Below, piece after piece: positions 10,935-21,284 of a stretch of 64,000 nt of DNA; the stretch's first letter is position 1, and the number at the start of each line of letters is the position of its first letter. Made by a program: the position numbers and the translations under genes. The DNA comes from Phallus indusiatus (Eukaryota; Basidiomycota; Agaricomycetes; Phallales; Phallaceae). The stretch is from NCBI GenBank assembly GCA_027605045.1, contig JAQFWX010000106.1:53533-117532 (forward strand), read 5' to 3'. The notes under the pieces are model-generated. The model ran no database searches. It was not told where the DNA came from and saw only the letters and a program-made list of their open reading frames with translations.

Positions 10935-11267
10935 CGGGTTTTAAAAGAATGTACTAGTAGAAATTGATTAATAAACACTACTAAGAATTTTAAATGATCG
11001 GAGTGAATTTATTATGTAAAAAGAATGTTAGATGTTTTAGATGATTGAGGCGAATTTATTATGTAAAGAATGCTAGATGGTGTAGATGATTTGTAAGTAG
11101 TGGCTAGAATATTTTTGTACAATTTTGACTAACCTAAGTGTGCGCCGGATAATCTTACTCAGGTACAAACGCTGAGCCAGAGTAAAAGCTGGTCATTGAG
11201 GTAGGTGCCATATAGGAAGGTCCTAGATAAAATGGAGTAAATAAAGTTAAAATAATTAATAAATGTT
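10935..11267. other. Intergenic stretch between converging cargo genes
   Basis: AT-rich, with a short direct repeat (GAGTGAATTTATTATGTAAA / GGCGAATTTATTATGTAAA near 11000 and 11050). It lies between two 3' ends. No gene is seen. Confidence 0.5.
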
Positions 11268-12893
11268 TTACGCGCCTGGTGATGTATGAGCAACTGGTGC
11301 CGTGCTAGTTAGAACTTGAGGTTTTCTGGGAGGAGTCAAAACTGCAGTGGTAGCAGCAGCGTTGACACCAACCGTCTGGCTGGAGGAAGTGGAAGCCGAA
11401 AATGATGACCCAGTACAGTATTTCACATGACGGTTGACTGCATATTTATACATAAAAAGCGAACAGTCGCACATATCGAAAATACGCCAAAATTCATCGG
11501 CGATGATACCTTCACCAGACTGCATTCTATCCAGTGCGCTGGCTAAATCCTCTCCGGTTAAAGGAGGGACCTCGGAGTTCTTTTTGATGGCATATTGGTG
11601 ATGTGGCGGCTCCCAAAGAGAGGTCGTATCTCCAAACCATCGATCACCTTTACCATCTAAGATAAATTAAACTCAAAATGTACTTATAAATAAGACTCAC
11701 GCATATTGGACAGCTTGCCTTTGCCTGAAGGGTTGGAGGGACTGGATTGTCCCTGTAGCAAAGCCTGGACTTCGAGTGATTCCTCAGAGTCGGAAATCTC
11801 AATGGGTGGAGAGCGAATGCGCTGAGCAGAAGATGGAAATGGAAATTTTTCTGTTGGTTATTTAAGTATTTCATTGGAGGTTCTGAAGAGTATAACAGCT
11901 TACTTTCATCATCTTCAATTTTCATTTTTTTCGAGTCTGACAGAAGAAAAGGAATGACAGCAGAAGTGCCACGTTTATAACCTAGTAGTTTCATATTAAG
12001 CTGATTAATATAAGCAGTAAAATGAAAAAACTTACCCCGATTTGGTGTATACCTGTTCTGACTTGATGAAACAAATGCCCTAGGAGGCGTGGGGATGGAG
12101 GATAACAAGTACTGTGGAATCTTTTCGTCCATACGCAGAATATTCCGCGGATCGAATTTTTCCAAGCCTGAAATACCTATTTTTACATTTGCCCATAAAA
12201 TTATGTAAAACAACATACCTTCCCCAGGCGTGTTACGACGGGGATATTTTTTCGTCGCCAAATTTTTCTTCTCGTGAATTTTGTCCAACGGAACTGCAAA
12301 GAGTAAGACAAGTGTATATAGCGGTGAAATGACAAATTACTTACTAAAAAGGCTGCAACCGTTGTAGCAAGTCTTACACCCTAACGCCACTGTCCGAAAA
12401 TAATCTGAAGTGTCAGTAGTAACCACCCAAATCTTCACAAAATGAAGATTTTGGGGGTCACTCTCGGTAAGAATACATGGACAGGACGGCAGGGGGAAGT
12501 CAAAGTATCTGTACGCGAAGTCTAGCATCGTCGCGTGAAAAGGTTTCCCTTCGTCGTCTAAGGGCCTATATATTTTTGGGAAATATACTCTCAGCTAAAA
12601 ATTCAAAAAATCATATATCATACTCACCAATGCCAGACAACGGGACTGGACTCATCGCGATTCACCCAATTCAGGATGCGACCCTTCGCAACCTCGGAGT
12701 TCACCACACGCTTGCATCTGAGAAACAGATTACGGTTCGTAGCATTGGGGGTAGAGAATGGATCCTCGAGGGAATTAGGGGAAGCAAAATTGGGGGAAGC
12801 AAAGTTGAGGGAAGCAAAGCTGGGAGAAGAATTAAATGAGATTGGTGTAGAAAATGGGGTATTTGGAGGAGGTCGAACGGGTGTGGTGTTCAT
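11268..12893 (-). CDS. Intact seven-exon cargo protein, 436 aa, unknown function
   Basis: ATG at 12893 (minus strand). Exons: 12893-12628, 12565-12345, 12293-12219, 12167-12036, 11981-11904, 11850-11701 and 11656-11268. All have GT...AG introns of 43-62 bp, and the phases join to 1,311 bp with no stop. Features: a Pro/Ser-rich N terminus with FASPNFASPN repeats; a central module with PLPSCPC and, about 40 residues on, GCKTCYNGC, which could bind zinc; a basic KKYPRR segment; an acidic Ser-flanked IEISDSEE patch like a SUMO-interacting motif; and a Cys-containing end (CDCS, KYC) before a Ser/Thr tail. No family is recognised. It is the only multi-exon gene in the transposon without a visible lesion. 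Confidence 0.75.
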
Positions 12894-13529
12894 GGGGTGT
12901 ATACTAGATAGCGAGACTGGATAGGGGTGAGGGTGAGGATGGGATGACTTCGACAAAAAAACCTGGTGTTTTATATGTTCCAGAAATTTAATTTAATTTT
13001 ATAATTTTTTTATTTTATGAGGAAAGTTTGGCAAACAGCTTGTATGCGCGCGCGCATTTTTCTTGCTCTCAAATTCGAATGAATAGACCTCGACATCGTT
13101 TCAAATTGAACTAATACAAATTTGGTCATATCCAATTTTTACGGAGCAATGTAACTAAGGAAAAATTACTCGAAACATCATGAAACTTTCCTTTACACTC
13201 CGGAGTGCGTGCGGTTAATTGACTAAAAGGTCCAGAACCTTTTTAGAAGGTTTTTAGAAGAATTCTAGATGGTAGATAAGATCGTGCCAAGGAAAGATCT
13301 GATCGTAAGCGAAAGTCCGAAAAGGCTGTAGATGACGCCCATCACGCACATGACGCTCTGAATGCCTGAGGTTAAGCAAAGTAATTGATTATGACACTAT
13401 CTACATTGGAAACCATCAATATGATGATAAAGGGTCTGGCTAAAGCTATAATCCGAAAAAGGCTGCAAATGCCGCCCAGGCAGAAGCTAAAAAAAGACCT
13501 GCCACGCCAAAAATACGCGAATAGATGAC
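12894..13529. other. Promoter side of the cargo gene and sub-terminal MULE DNA
   Basis: AT-rich sequence upstream of the minus-strand cargo gene. It includes a GCGCGCGC run near 13047 and several AAAAGGCTG phrases. No gene is supported. It merges into the right terminal repeat at about 13530. Confidence 0.45.
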
Positions 13530-14338
13530 AGCAGATGACAGCGTGGCGGCGCTTGTGGGTGCATGTCAGACTACGCCGATTACAGCATGGTGGCGTCTGT
13601 GGGCGTATGTATGACGTCGGATATTTTAGCGGCTTACCAAGAACTTGCTCAAGCTTTACTACCCAAATGACCTTGGCACCGCTGGTGACATCGGAAATGT
13701 CACGCGTCCGGGGTCCACTTCACAAAAACCATTGTTTTTCCGCAGAATACCTCTATAGAAATACTTCTTTCTCTATGATATTAAACTGTCAATGTAAATA
13801 TAAAGAATTTGTTTTTCTCTTTTTCCTCAAAAATGAGCCCTCCAACATCAGTTACTGGTCAGCCTCATCCAAGCTTCATCAACAGTAAGACACCCCCTCT
13901 GCGCCTACTCTACCACTTTTGTGAAATTTTTGGAGTATGGATCTGATCTAAATATGTCACATTACTGTTCAAAAGAACAACTAGACATGGTTTTATAAAC
14001 CTCTCTTCACCAGTGCCGGTTGAATGCTGGAAGCCTGATCAAACCAAATACAGCATGATAAAGGCTCAAATGTATTTTTCTTTCTCTATAAGAAATCTTT
14101 ATATCTACTATGACACCTCGATTTGGCCTAAAAGAAGTACATTTGTTTGAGGATTTCTGCGGGAAAACAATGGTTTTTGTGAAGTGGACCCCGGACGCGT
14201 GACATTTCCGATGTCACCAGCGGTGCCAAGGTCATTTGTGCCAGGCCTTGAACAGCGGAACCTCCCCTCGCGACGCTTCTCCACCTTCCAAAAGGAGCCG
14301 GGGAGGTAACGCTGTCACAAGGCCTGGTCTCGAGGCTA
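13530..14338 (-). repeat. Right terminal inverted repeat of the MULE, interrupted
   Basis: The outer part (14230-14338) is identical to 1612-1720 inverted. The inner part (about 13530-13663) matches 1721-1880 at roughly 85%. Between them lies a foldback element, so this arm is split while the left arm is continuous. Confidence 0.85.
13664..14238. mobile_element. 575-bp foldback element within the right TIR
   Basis: The two ends are inverted copies: about 84 bp with one mismatch (starting CAAATGACCTTGGCACCGC), then a weaker match for another 30 bp. The left terminal repeat lacks this insert. There is no coding frame. The last 9 bases of each arm equal the adjoining repeat sequence in opposite orientation, so no ordinary target duplication can be read. 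Origin by inverted duplication during repair is as likely as insertion of a MITE. Confidence 0.7.
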
Positions 14339-14347
14339 GCACAAGGG
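14339..14347. repeat. Right 9-bp target site duplication of the MULE
   Basis: GCACAAGGG immediately follows the right terminal repeat and is identical to 1603-1611 in the same orientation. Confidence 0.9.
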
Positions 14348-14491
14348 ACTGACACTGCCCTCGGCTTCTTATTACAACCAAACATATACTGGCGAATGAA
14401 CAACAACACAACAACAACAAAAATCAAAAGCAAAACAGTAAACAAAACCACAATTACAGCGAACGATAGCCGTATCAGTTCTTAATGTTTT

Positions 14492-15900
14492 TCATTCAAT
14501 TCGTTTCCCTTTTACGGGACCCCATACTTTCCTATCAATCGCATCTTTAGTTCTGTTCGAGCTCAACTTGATACCTTTAAAATACGTGTCCAGGGGCCAG
14601 AACATGCCAACACGCGCCTGATACGCCGAATAATCCGCATATTTTTTCGAGGAAATCGATTCGGTGAATGCGGTAGACGAAAAAAAGAGTATGCTCAGTA
14701 AAATTGACGGGAGGAAAGATGAAACCCTTTCTTGTAGAATGGTTTGAGACGTTAATGGCAAATGGTTTGCTCCCACAATAGGAATCATGTTAATAATGTA
14801 CTAGCCACGTCGATGAAACGCCAATTTCAAAGGGGAAAGGTACAAATTCTTACCCAAAAGGATTGTTCACAGGCGCAGTTTGGATGTCTTGAATACGCCC
14901 AAAGGCCTCGTGTGATAAATCCTGTGGCGTTTCAGGAGTAAGATACGATAGAAGGTGGAAAAATATGTATGTTGAAGCAGAAGCTAACCTCGTTGTTTGT
15001 CGTCCTCTGTCCACTGAATGCGGGAACCGATCCAATTGTTGGGATCAATCACACCAGTCAATTTATAATTCTATGGGACAAAAGGGGTTTTTATAAATAT
15101 CCCTGGACATGGTAATGAAGCATATCTAATTTATTTACCTGAAAGGACCATTGCTGGTTGTCTGATGTGAATTCTAAGGCTAAAACCACCAGTGCCAGTT
15201 CTGCCAGGATGATATCCGATGCTCCGAGCTTGGTTGGCTGTCGTATAAGAGCATGGTGAGCGGGAAGCTAGATAAGATAATATTCGTGAGACAAGAAGGG
15301 GTTTAACGATTTCCATAGAAAGGTTACCCCAAGAATGAAAAGAAGAATATTCTGAGCAACGGCTAAAGAAGACTATCAGAGGCGCTTTAGCGGTTCTGTT
15401 GAGACGACCTTACCGATGAAGAAGAAATTAAAGATTTGGAAGGCCCAACCAGGTACTTGTTTCCGACAAATTTCCCATCGATAATCTTCATCTTTTCTGT
15501 GGAGAAATACAGCGATAAGACAAGCGATGTTCTATAATTTTGAAAAGGGAACTGACAAACTAAAAAGGCCACGGCGCCATGTGTTGTAGCTCAACCGAAT
15601 CATCCAAACGACCTTCGTTCTCAATAAGGTAATTTCTACTAGCAAACAAAAACGTGCACTCACTTCGAGAACAAGTATTAAAATAGCTCTTTGACTGATT
15701 CCTTGACTTTTTATAGCAGGATCTGCCGAAGGCAGCAGTGGATAAATGGCGTAGTACGCCGTGTAGATAGTAGGAAGAAAAGTCCACACGCGGTCTACTT
15801 GTGAAGCATTTCCAGTGATTATACTAGCAATCCACGTCCATGCGATGTTGAAAAGGCAAAACTTGACGGGTAGAGAAAACTCTGGAGAGATGTGATCCAT
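14492..15900 (-). CDS. DUF1295 family multi-pass membrane protein (steroid 5-alpha-reductase-like)
   Basis: Eight exons from ATG 15900: 15900-15664, 15612-15557, 15496-15414, 15362-15328, 15267-15139, 15070-14989, 14921-14854 and 14800-14492. They total 999 bp, 332 aa, all in phase. Family hallmarks in order: DRVWTFLPTIYTAYYA, RLSYNTWRRGLFSLKDEDYR, FTSDNQQWSFQ, RGLWAYSRHPNCACEQ, and near the C terminus FTESIS...KYADYSAYQARV. DUF1295 proteins are integral membrane enzymes related to NADPH-dependent steroid reductases and isoprenylcysteine methyltransferases; the substrate is unknown. The MULE inserted about 150 bp beyond its stop codon, so its 3' untranslated region may now read into transposon DNA. 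It is divergent from RPB5. Confidence 0.9.
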
Positions 15901-16248
15901 GTTGGTAGTGCACAAAAGGGGAATGGACACGTTACGTCATTGGGTGGATTTTAACGCCCAACGTCTCCACGACGTCAAGTAATTCGGAGAATTAGTTTCA
16001 GACATCAAGTATTGAGCGCGTATAGTTCACGGAGTATATGTTTCATTACAACGGGTGCTTCCTAGAAATTTTCTTGTATTTGTTTCCTTATTTCCTCTAT
16101 CCCGTAACCCAAATGTTCATGCCGCGATGCCGAATAAGCCTAGCTGAGCGGGCCAAACCCTCGGTACCAGCGCAAGCTTTCCAATACCCTTCTTCTCGAG
16201 TTTTTCTTGTCAATTTCCCGTTGAGCTCGATACTTGCATTAACTTGCA

Positions 16249-17161
16249 ATGGCAGAAGAAGTAGCTCGATTATGGAAGGTCAATCGCACAATTCATGAAC
16301 TTGTCAAAGATAGGGTTAGTCCTTTTCTGAACGACTTACTTAAAACGATGTGGTGGCGGGTTTCACAAATTGTGTTGTAGAATTTCCAAGTTTCGGATGA
16401 GGAAATTACAATGGATTTAAAAAAATTTGAGCAGGTTTATGCTTCCCCGGGTACCGGAACTGTAGAGTAAGCACCAATGCACTTTCACTATGAGTCCTGA
16501 AGGCATTTATGCGTTATGAAGTCGCAGTCAATTGAACTTCTTCACATCTTCGAAAGACGACCCTAGCGATCAGATATTTGTATTTTTCACTGATGAGAAG
16601 AGTGTGGGTGTCAAGACAATGCGGAAGTGCGTCCTCTGTAGTATATTGAAGCTTCGAACATTAACCTGTTTCTTTTCTTCCAGGTTCTTGCTGATTCTAG
16701 ATGAAAAGTCGATTCAAAGAGGAATAATCATCTTTCCGGGTGCAATGACACCTTCTGCACGAAAAGTGAAGTAACGAGGAAATGTTTGTTGTAATAAATG
16801 ACACTGATGCCATTTTTTTCGAAGGTTATTGTAGCAATGACGCAACAGTACAAGCTAGAAGAGTTTTCAGAGTCTGATCTCCTTGTAAATATAACACATC
16901 ACATATTGGTACCAAAACATGAGGTATTGTCTCCTGAAGAGAAAAAGGCTCTTTTAGAACGCTAGTAAGTCGAAAGTGCTACCATTTGAGTTTCAAAAGC
17001 CATAACTGTTTGTCAGCCGTCTAAAAGAAACACAATTACCGCGAATTCAAATAACCGATCCTGTTGCTCGTTATTATGGATTACGGCGGGGACAGGTAGT
17101 AAAAATCACTCGACCTAGTGAGACCGCTGGTCGTTACGCAAGTTATCGTATATGTTTTTAG
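16249..17161 (+). CDS. RPB5: RNA polymerase I/II/III common subunit RPABC1 (Rpb5)
   Basis: Six exons (16249-16314, 16381-16466, 16528-16626, 16684-16765, 16825-16964, 17017-17161) total 618 bp, 205 aa, close to the usual 210-215. The N terminus [20 protein letters not shown] starts the jaw domain. The assembly domain follows, with [20 protein letters not shown] and [16 protein letters not shown], the signature of Rpb5/RpoH. The protein is shared by the three nuclear polymerases and contacts downstream DNA. It is read away from the DUF1295 gene, with about 350 bp between the start codons. Confidence 0.95.
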
Positions 17162-17387
17162 TTGATGAAGTGTGTATAACAGTGTTTTACTTATGCACAA
17201 TCTGTGCCTTTCTTTGAACTAAGGTTTAGCGTTATTGTGTCTCATACACCGCCCATGCATTCAATTAAGACAGTCTCCTATCAACAACAATTTGACTGGC
17301 GGAGTCGTGCCTGCGATAACATCCAGGTATTTAAACATCTGAGGGCCTACATGGCAAAAAAACAAAAACTGCATCCTTTGTTGTACC

Positions 17388-18617
17388 ATGTTGAAGTTTC
17401 TTCCTTTGGCGATACTTTGTCTGCTCGCAACCTCGGCCGAAGCGGTCGTCGTCCTCAGCAAGGCTACGAGGTAATAAAGCGTTTCGTTGTTTGACCTCTC
17501 GCTGATCATCTTCCACTTAGAAACATAGGTCTGTTTTAAAATATTCTTGTATGTCTATTTTTTGCACACAGACTGTGTCCTATTCTTACATTATCATAGA
17601 TTTTGCGCTGAAAACACGTTTATTTTGTCTGGCGTTAGCTCTCATCGACAGTGCCTGTGTTGAGACAGGTGGGTATAATTTTGCATCGCGACGCTCTTGA
17701 TTCTACTCATATCACAAAATTTTGTCAAGACAAGCAGTACGTTTCGTGTCAACTGCAACAGCTAATGCCAATGCTTCTGACTGATGGATAGATTGTCGCC
17801 TTTAATCAGTGCCATTCAGAGTTTTAGCCAAATTCAGACTGGTCAGTATTTGCCTCTATTCAATGAGCTGGCGCGTGTGCATACTTTTTTTTATCATCAG
17901 CGACAAGAATTAAACGTCAAGATGGCGATCCTTCCGATGATGGTTCTGGATCCAGCGAAGACCCAAGCGGTGATGACCCTTTCGGAGGATCTGGAGACGA
18001 TAACGGTGACGGTGAAGGCAATGGCTCCGATACTGGTTCCAATACCGATCCACAAGGAGGAGACACCGGTTCAAACGACGACCCTTTCGACGATGGAGAT
18101 GGAGATGGGGATGGTGACAACCCCTCTGACGGAGATCCAGATCCAGATAATGACCCATCTGGACCTGACGATAATCCTCCCTTCGATGATAACCCACCGT
18201 TTGATGATGATATAAACCACAGTGCCCCGGTTAATATAGGAAAGATCATCGGTATAGACGTGGTATGTCTCACTTTAAACTTTGATTTGGACTTCTTGAG
18301 ATACGATCTGTTCTTTTTAGGGCATACCAGCTGGTGTATTGCTGTTGGTCTGGGGTTGTGCTCTCATCGTTTGTTTGGTACGCCAGAAGAATCGTAAACC
18401 GTGGTATAAAAAAACAGCATTATTTTACCAAAACGGCGGAGGCGCTCAGTCTGCTCAGCCCTTGTTATCGACCCTTCCTCCACAGCCAACGAGTTTACCG
18501 GACCCATCTCACCGTGACGGACTCAGTTCGCAATTGCAGCAGCATACACCAATGACTGAAGAGTCTCGGTTGACGCCTCAGTTGTATAGCTCGAACATCC
18601 ACAATCAGTATCCCTGA
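17388..18617 (+). CDS. Secreted/single-pass membrane protein with Asp/Gly/Pro-rich ectodomain, copy 1
   Basis: ATG 17388 begins a signal peptide (MLKFLPLAILCLLATSAEA). After short introns, the middle exon (about 17903-18261) encodes a highly acidic repeat of D, G, P and S with DDPF, DNPP and DPDPDN units. It is followed by a KIIG segment and, in the next exon (about 18321-18617), one membrane helix (AGVLLLVWGCALIVCLV). A basic RQKNRKPWYKK stop-transfer and a Gln/Ser/Thr/Pro-rich cytosolic tail complete it. The layout is that of a wall-anchored sensor such as fungal Mid2-type proteins, but no family match is claimed. The exons between 17475 and 17840 are uncertain: one with MDRLSPL is linked by an intron GTCAGT...CATCAG to the acidic exon. 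It is one of two tandem copies. Confidence 0.65.
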
Positions 18618-18885
18618 AGGTTTCTCAAGGACCATCATATCCTTAAATAATGTTTAAACGTGTTTCCTCATATATATAATATCAAACCTTTGTTATATTT
18701 TCTTTCCGACACACTGAGACGATAAAAGTTCTCCGATATTGAGCTTAAGTGCAAGCGGTCCAAATACGTGCCTCTATATATGTACATACAACTATAACTT
18801 ATCTTGAAAAAGAGTAGTGCAGATATTTTACTTTGTGTGAGGAATATCAGTACAGTTGAAAATTAAATGTAATAATATACGATTG

Positions 18886-19013
18886 TCACGAAAGGATGTC
18901 CAAAACATCTACTTTTCCTACCAATCGTGAGGATGAAACGATGGTGACCTCCTCCAGCATGCTGAGGCGCTGAGGACTGGCACCACGAGGTCCACGGGGA
19001 GTATTAGGATTCA
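18886..19013 (-). pseudogene. Duplicated fragment of the HRP1-like gene 3' end
   Basis: It matches 21150-21284, the last exon and 3' end of the two-RRM gene, at about 85% by eye. The codons corresponding to the HHRFHPYGR ending are shifted by a one-base loss, and the rest of the gene is absent. It came with the segmental duplication and cannot encode a functional protein. Confidence 0.8.
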
Positions 19014-19565
19014 CACCGACCACTACCCCACCGAGCCTCGCAGTCGATCCTCCGTCCCATTTGTGTTCCTGCACACAAATTGGCCAATGAGCTAGGCAAT
19101 GTGGACGGGAATTCACAACTGTTTCTAGCACTAGGCTACCGCCGCTAGGTTGTTGTTCCTAGGCTACTGTCTCTAGATTCCTCACGGAGAACCAAGTTGA
19201 GAATTGAGTTGAGTTGAAAGTTGAGTTGAAAATTGACTTGAGTTGAAAGTCGAGTTAAGTTGAGAGTTGAGTTGAGGTTGCCAATTGGGTTAAGAAGTGA
19301 AATAAAGTTGACTAGGATGGGTCTGGACGCCGCAGGACGGGCGAGGAAGTGCGGTCAGTAAAGGCACGTTCTAAAACATCCATCTGTCTGGGATGTGCGG
19401 GAGGAGGAAAGTTGAGAGAAGATGGAGAATCGATGAGACACGAGATGTCCGCCGCGCTAGGCAGAGGAAGAGGTCAACAGACGATACGGCCGCGACGGCG
19501 CTTCCTGCTCAGCTGAACGCGTGTGCCGCGTGCGCTGTGCTACATCAACAACATTCTGGCAGGCC
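19014..19565. other. Unique DNA between the two duplicate copies
   Basis: It contains a degenerate repeat based on GAGTTGAAAGTT (about 19195-19290) and GC-richer sequence up to 19565. The short open frame near 19393 has no recognisable features. No gene is supported. Confidence 0.5.
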
Positions 19566-21284
19566 AGTCGTGCCATACCGCCCAGGTCACGGTATTTAAG
19601 CATTTGAGGGTCTATGTACATGGCAAAAAAACTGCATCCTTTGGTGTACCATGTTGAAAATTCTTCCTTTGGCGATACTTTGTCTGCTCGCAGCCTCGGC
19701 AGAAGCGGTCGTGGTCCTTAGCAAGGCTACGAGGTAGTAAAGCGTTTCAAGTTCGTTGTTTGACCTCTCGCTGATCATCCTCCACTTAGAAACATCGGTC
19801 TGTTTTAAAATATTCTCGTATGTCTATTTTTTGCACACAGACCGTGTCTTATTCTTACATTATCATAGATTTTGCTCTGAAAACGCGTTTATTTTGTCTG
19901 GATTTAGCTTTCGTCGACAGTGCCTGTGTTGAGACAGGATCTTGTAAAGACAAGCAGTACGTTTTATGTCAACTGCGACAGATAAAGCAGTGCTTCTGAC
20001 TGGTGGATAGACTGTCGCCTTTACTTAACGCCATTCAGAGTCTTAGCCAGATTCAGATTGGTCAGTATTCGCCTTTATCCAATGAGTTGAAACGTGTGCA
20101 TACTTCTTTCTATCATCAGCGACAAGAATTAAACGTCAAGATGGCGACCCTTTCGATGATGGTTCCGGATCCAGCGAAGACCCAAGCGGTGATGACCCTT
20201 TCGGAGGGTCTGGAGACGATAACGGTGATGGTGAAAACGATGGCTCTAATACTGGCTCTGATACCGATCCGCTGGGAGGAGACACCGGTTCAAACGACGA
20301 CCCTTTCGACGATGGAGATGGAGATGGGGATGGTGACAACCCCTCTGACGAAGATCCAGATCCAGATAATGACCCATTTGGTCCTGGCGATAATCCTCCC
20401 TCCGATAACCCATTTGGTCCTGATGATAATCCTCCCTTCGATGATAATCCTCCCTTCGATGATAACCCACCGTTTGATGATGATATAAACGACAGTGCGT
20501 CGGTAAATACAGGAAAGATCATTGGCATATCTGTGGTATGTCTCACTTTGAGATTTCAACTTCTTGAGATACAATCTGTTCTTCTAGGGCGCATCAGCTG
20601 GTACATTGCTGCTAGTCTGGGGCTGTGCTCTCATCGTTTTTTGGGTACGCCAGAAGAATCGTAAACCGTGGTATAAAAAAATAGCATCATTTTACCAAAA
20701 CGGCGGAGATGCTCAGTCTGCTCAGTCCTTGTTATCGACCCTTCCTTCACAGCCAACGAGTTTACCGGATCCATCTCAACGTGACGGACTCAGTTCGCAG
20801 CAGCATACACCAATGACTGAACAGTCTCAGCTGACTCCTCAGTTGTATAGCTCGAACATCCACAATTAGTATCCCTGAAGGTTTCTCAAGGACCATCATA
20901 TCCTTAAATAATGTTTAAACGTGTTTCGTCACATATATAATATCAAACCTTTGTTATATTCTTTCGTAGACACTGAGACGATAAATGTTTCTCCGATATC
21001 AAGTGCAAGAAGTCCAGATACATGCCTCTATATACAATTATAACTTTATTTTAAAAAAAGAGTACTACAGATATTTTACTTTGAGTGAGGATTGAAATAT
21101 CAGTACAGTAGAAAATCAAATGTAATAATATACGACGGAAGGATGTCCATAAACATCCACTCTTCCTACCGACCGTAAGGATGAAAACGATGGTGACCTC
21201 CTCCAGCACGTTGAGGGCCGACATTTCCACTTGGGCCAGTCGGAGGACCGGCACCACGAGGTCCACGGGGAGTATTGGGATTCA
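19566..21284. repeat. Segmental tandem duplication, copy 2
   Basis: Partner of 17302-19013, from a GGTATTTAA phrase upstream of the gene to the last exon of HRP1. Differences include an intron-sized deletion near 19940, extra acidic repeat units near 20395-20465, and many substitutions. The duplication is therefore not very recent. Confidence 0.85.
19651..20869 (+). CDS. Secreted/single-pass membrane protein, copy 2
   Basis: Paralogue of 17388-18617 with the same layout: signal peptide MLKILPLAILCLLAASAEA, an acidic D/G/P-rich ectodomain (about 20125-20535), a membrane helix (LLLVWGCALIVFWV) and a RQKNRKPWYKK tail. The acidic repeat is longer here, with additional DNPPFDD units. A C-to-T change makes the stop TAG at 20867-20869, three codons earlier than in copy 1. 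The exon with MDRLSPLLNAIQSLSQ joins the acidic exon through a GTCAGT...CATCAG intron, as in copy 1. Exons between 19740 and 20005 are uncertain because a stretch with an apparent intron in copy 1 is deleted here. It may be functional or starting to decay. Confidence 0.6.

Larger units (their letters stand above)
1612..14338. mobile_element. 12.7-kb Mutator-like element (MULE) with cargo
   Basis: The two ends start TAGCCTCGAGACCAGGCC in inverted orientation. The outer 109 bp (1612-1720 and 14338-14230) are identical. About 140 further bp continue at roughly 85% identity by eye once a foldback insertion in the right arm is skipped. A 9-bp direct duplication flanks the unit. Inside is a MULE transposase gene, which matches the element type. 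The rest is cargo: an accessory gene split in two, two paralogous small genes and a seven-exon minus-strand gene. Secondary insertions (a hAT-type MITE, a solo LTR, a foldback element) show it has aged since arrival. Alternative: two solo terminal repeats around unrelated genes. The shared duplication and the internal transposase argue strongly for one unit. Confidence 0.9.
17302..19013. repeat. Segmental tandem duplication, copy 1
   Basis: About 1.7 kb that recurs at about 19566-21284. It covers the whole membrane-protein gene, its downstream region (the phrase GTTTCTCAAGGACCATCATATCC and beyond) and the 3' end of the HRP1-like gene. The unit repeats at a distance of about 2.26 kb. Copy 1 has decayed in the HRP1 part, so the intact HRP1 marks the parental end. 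Confidence 0.85.
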
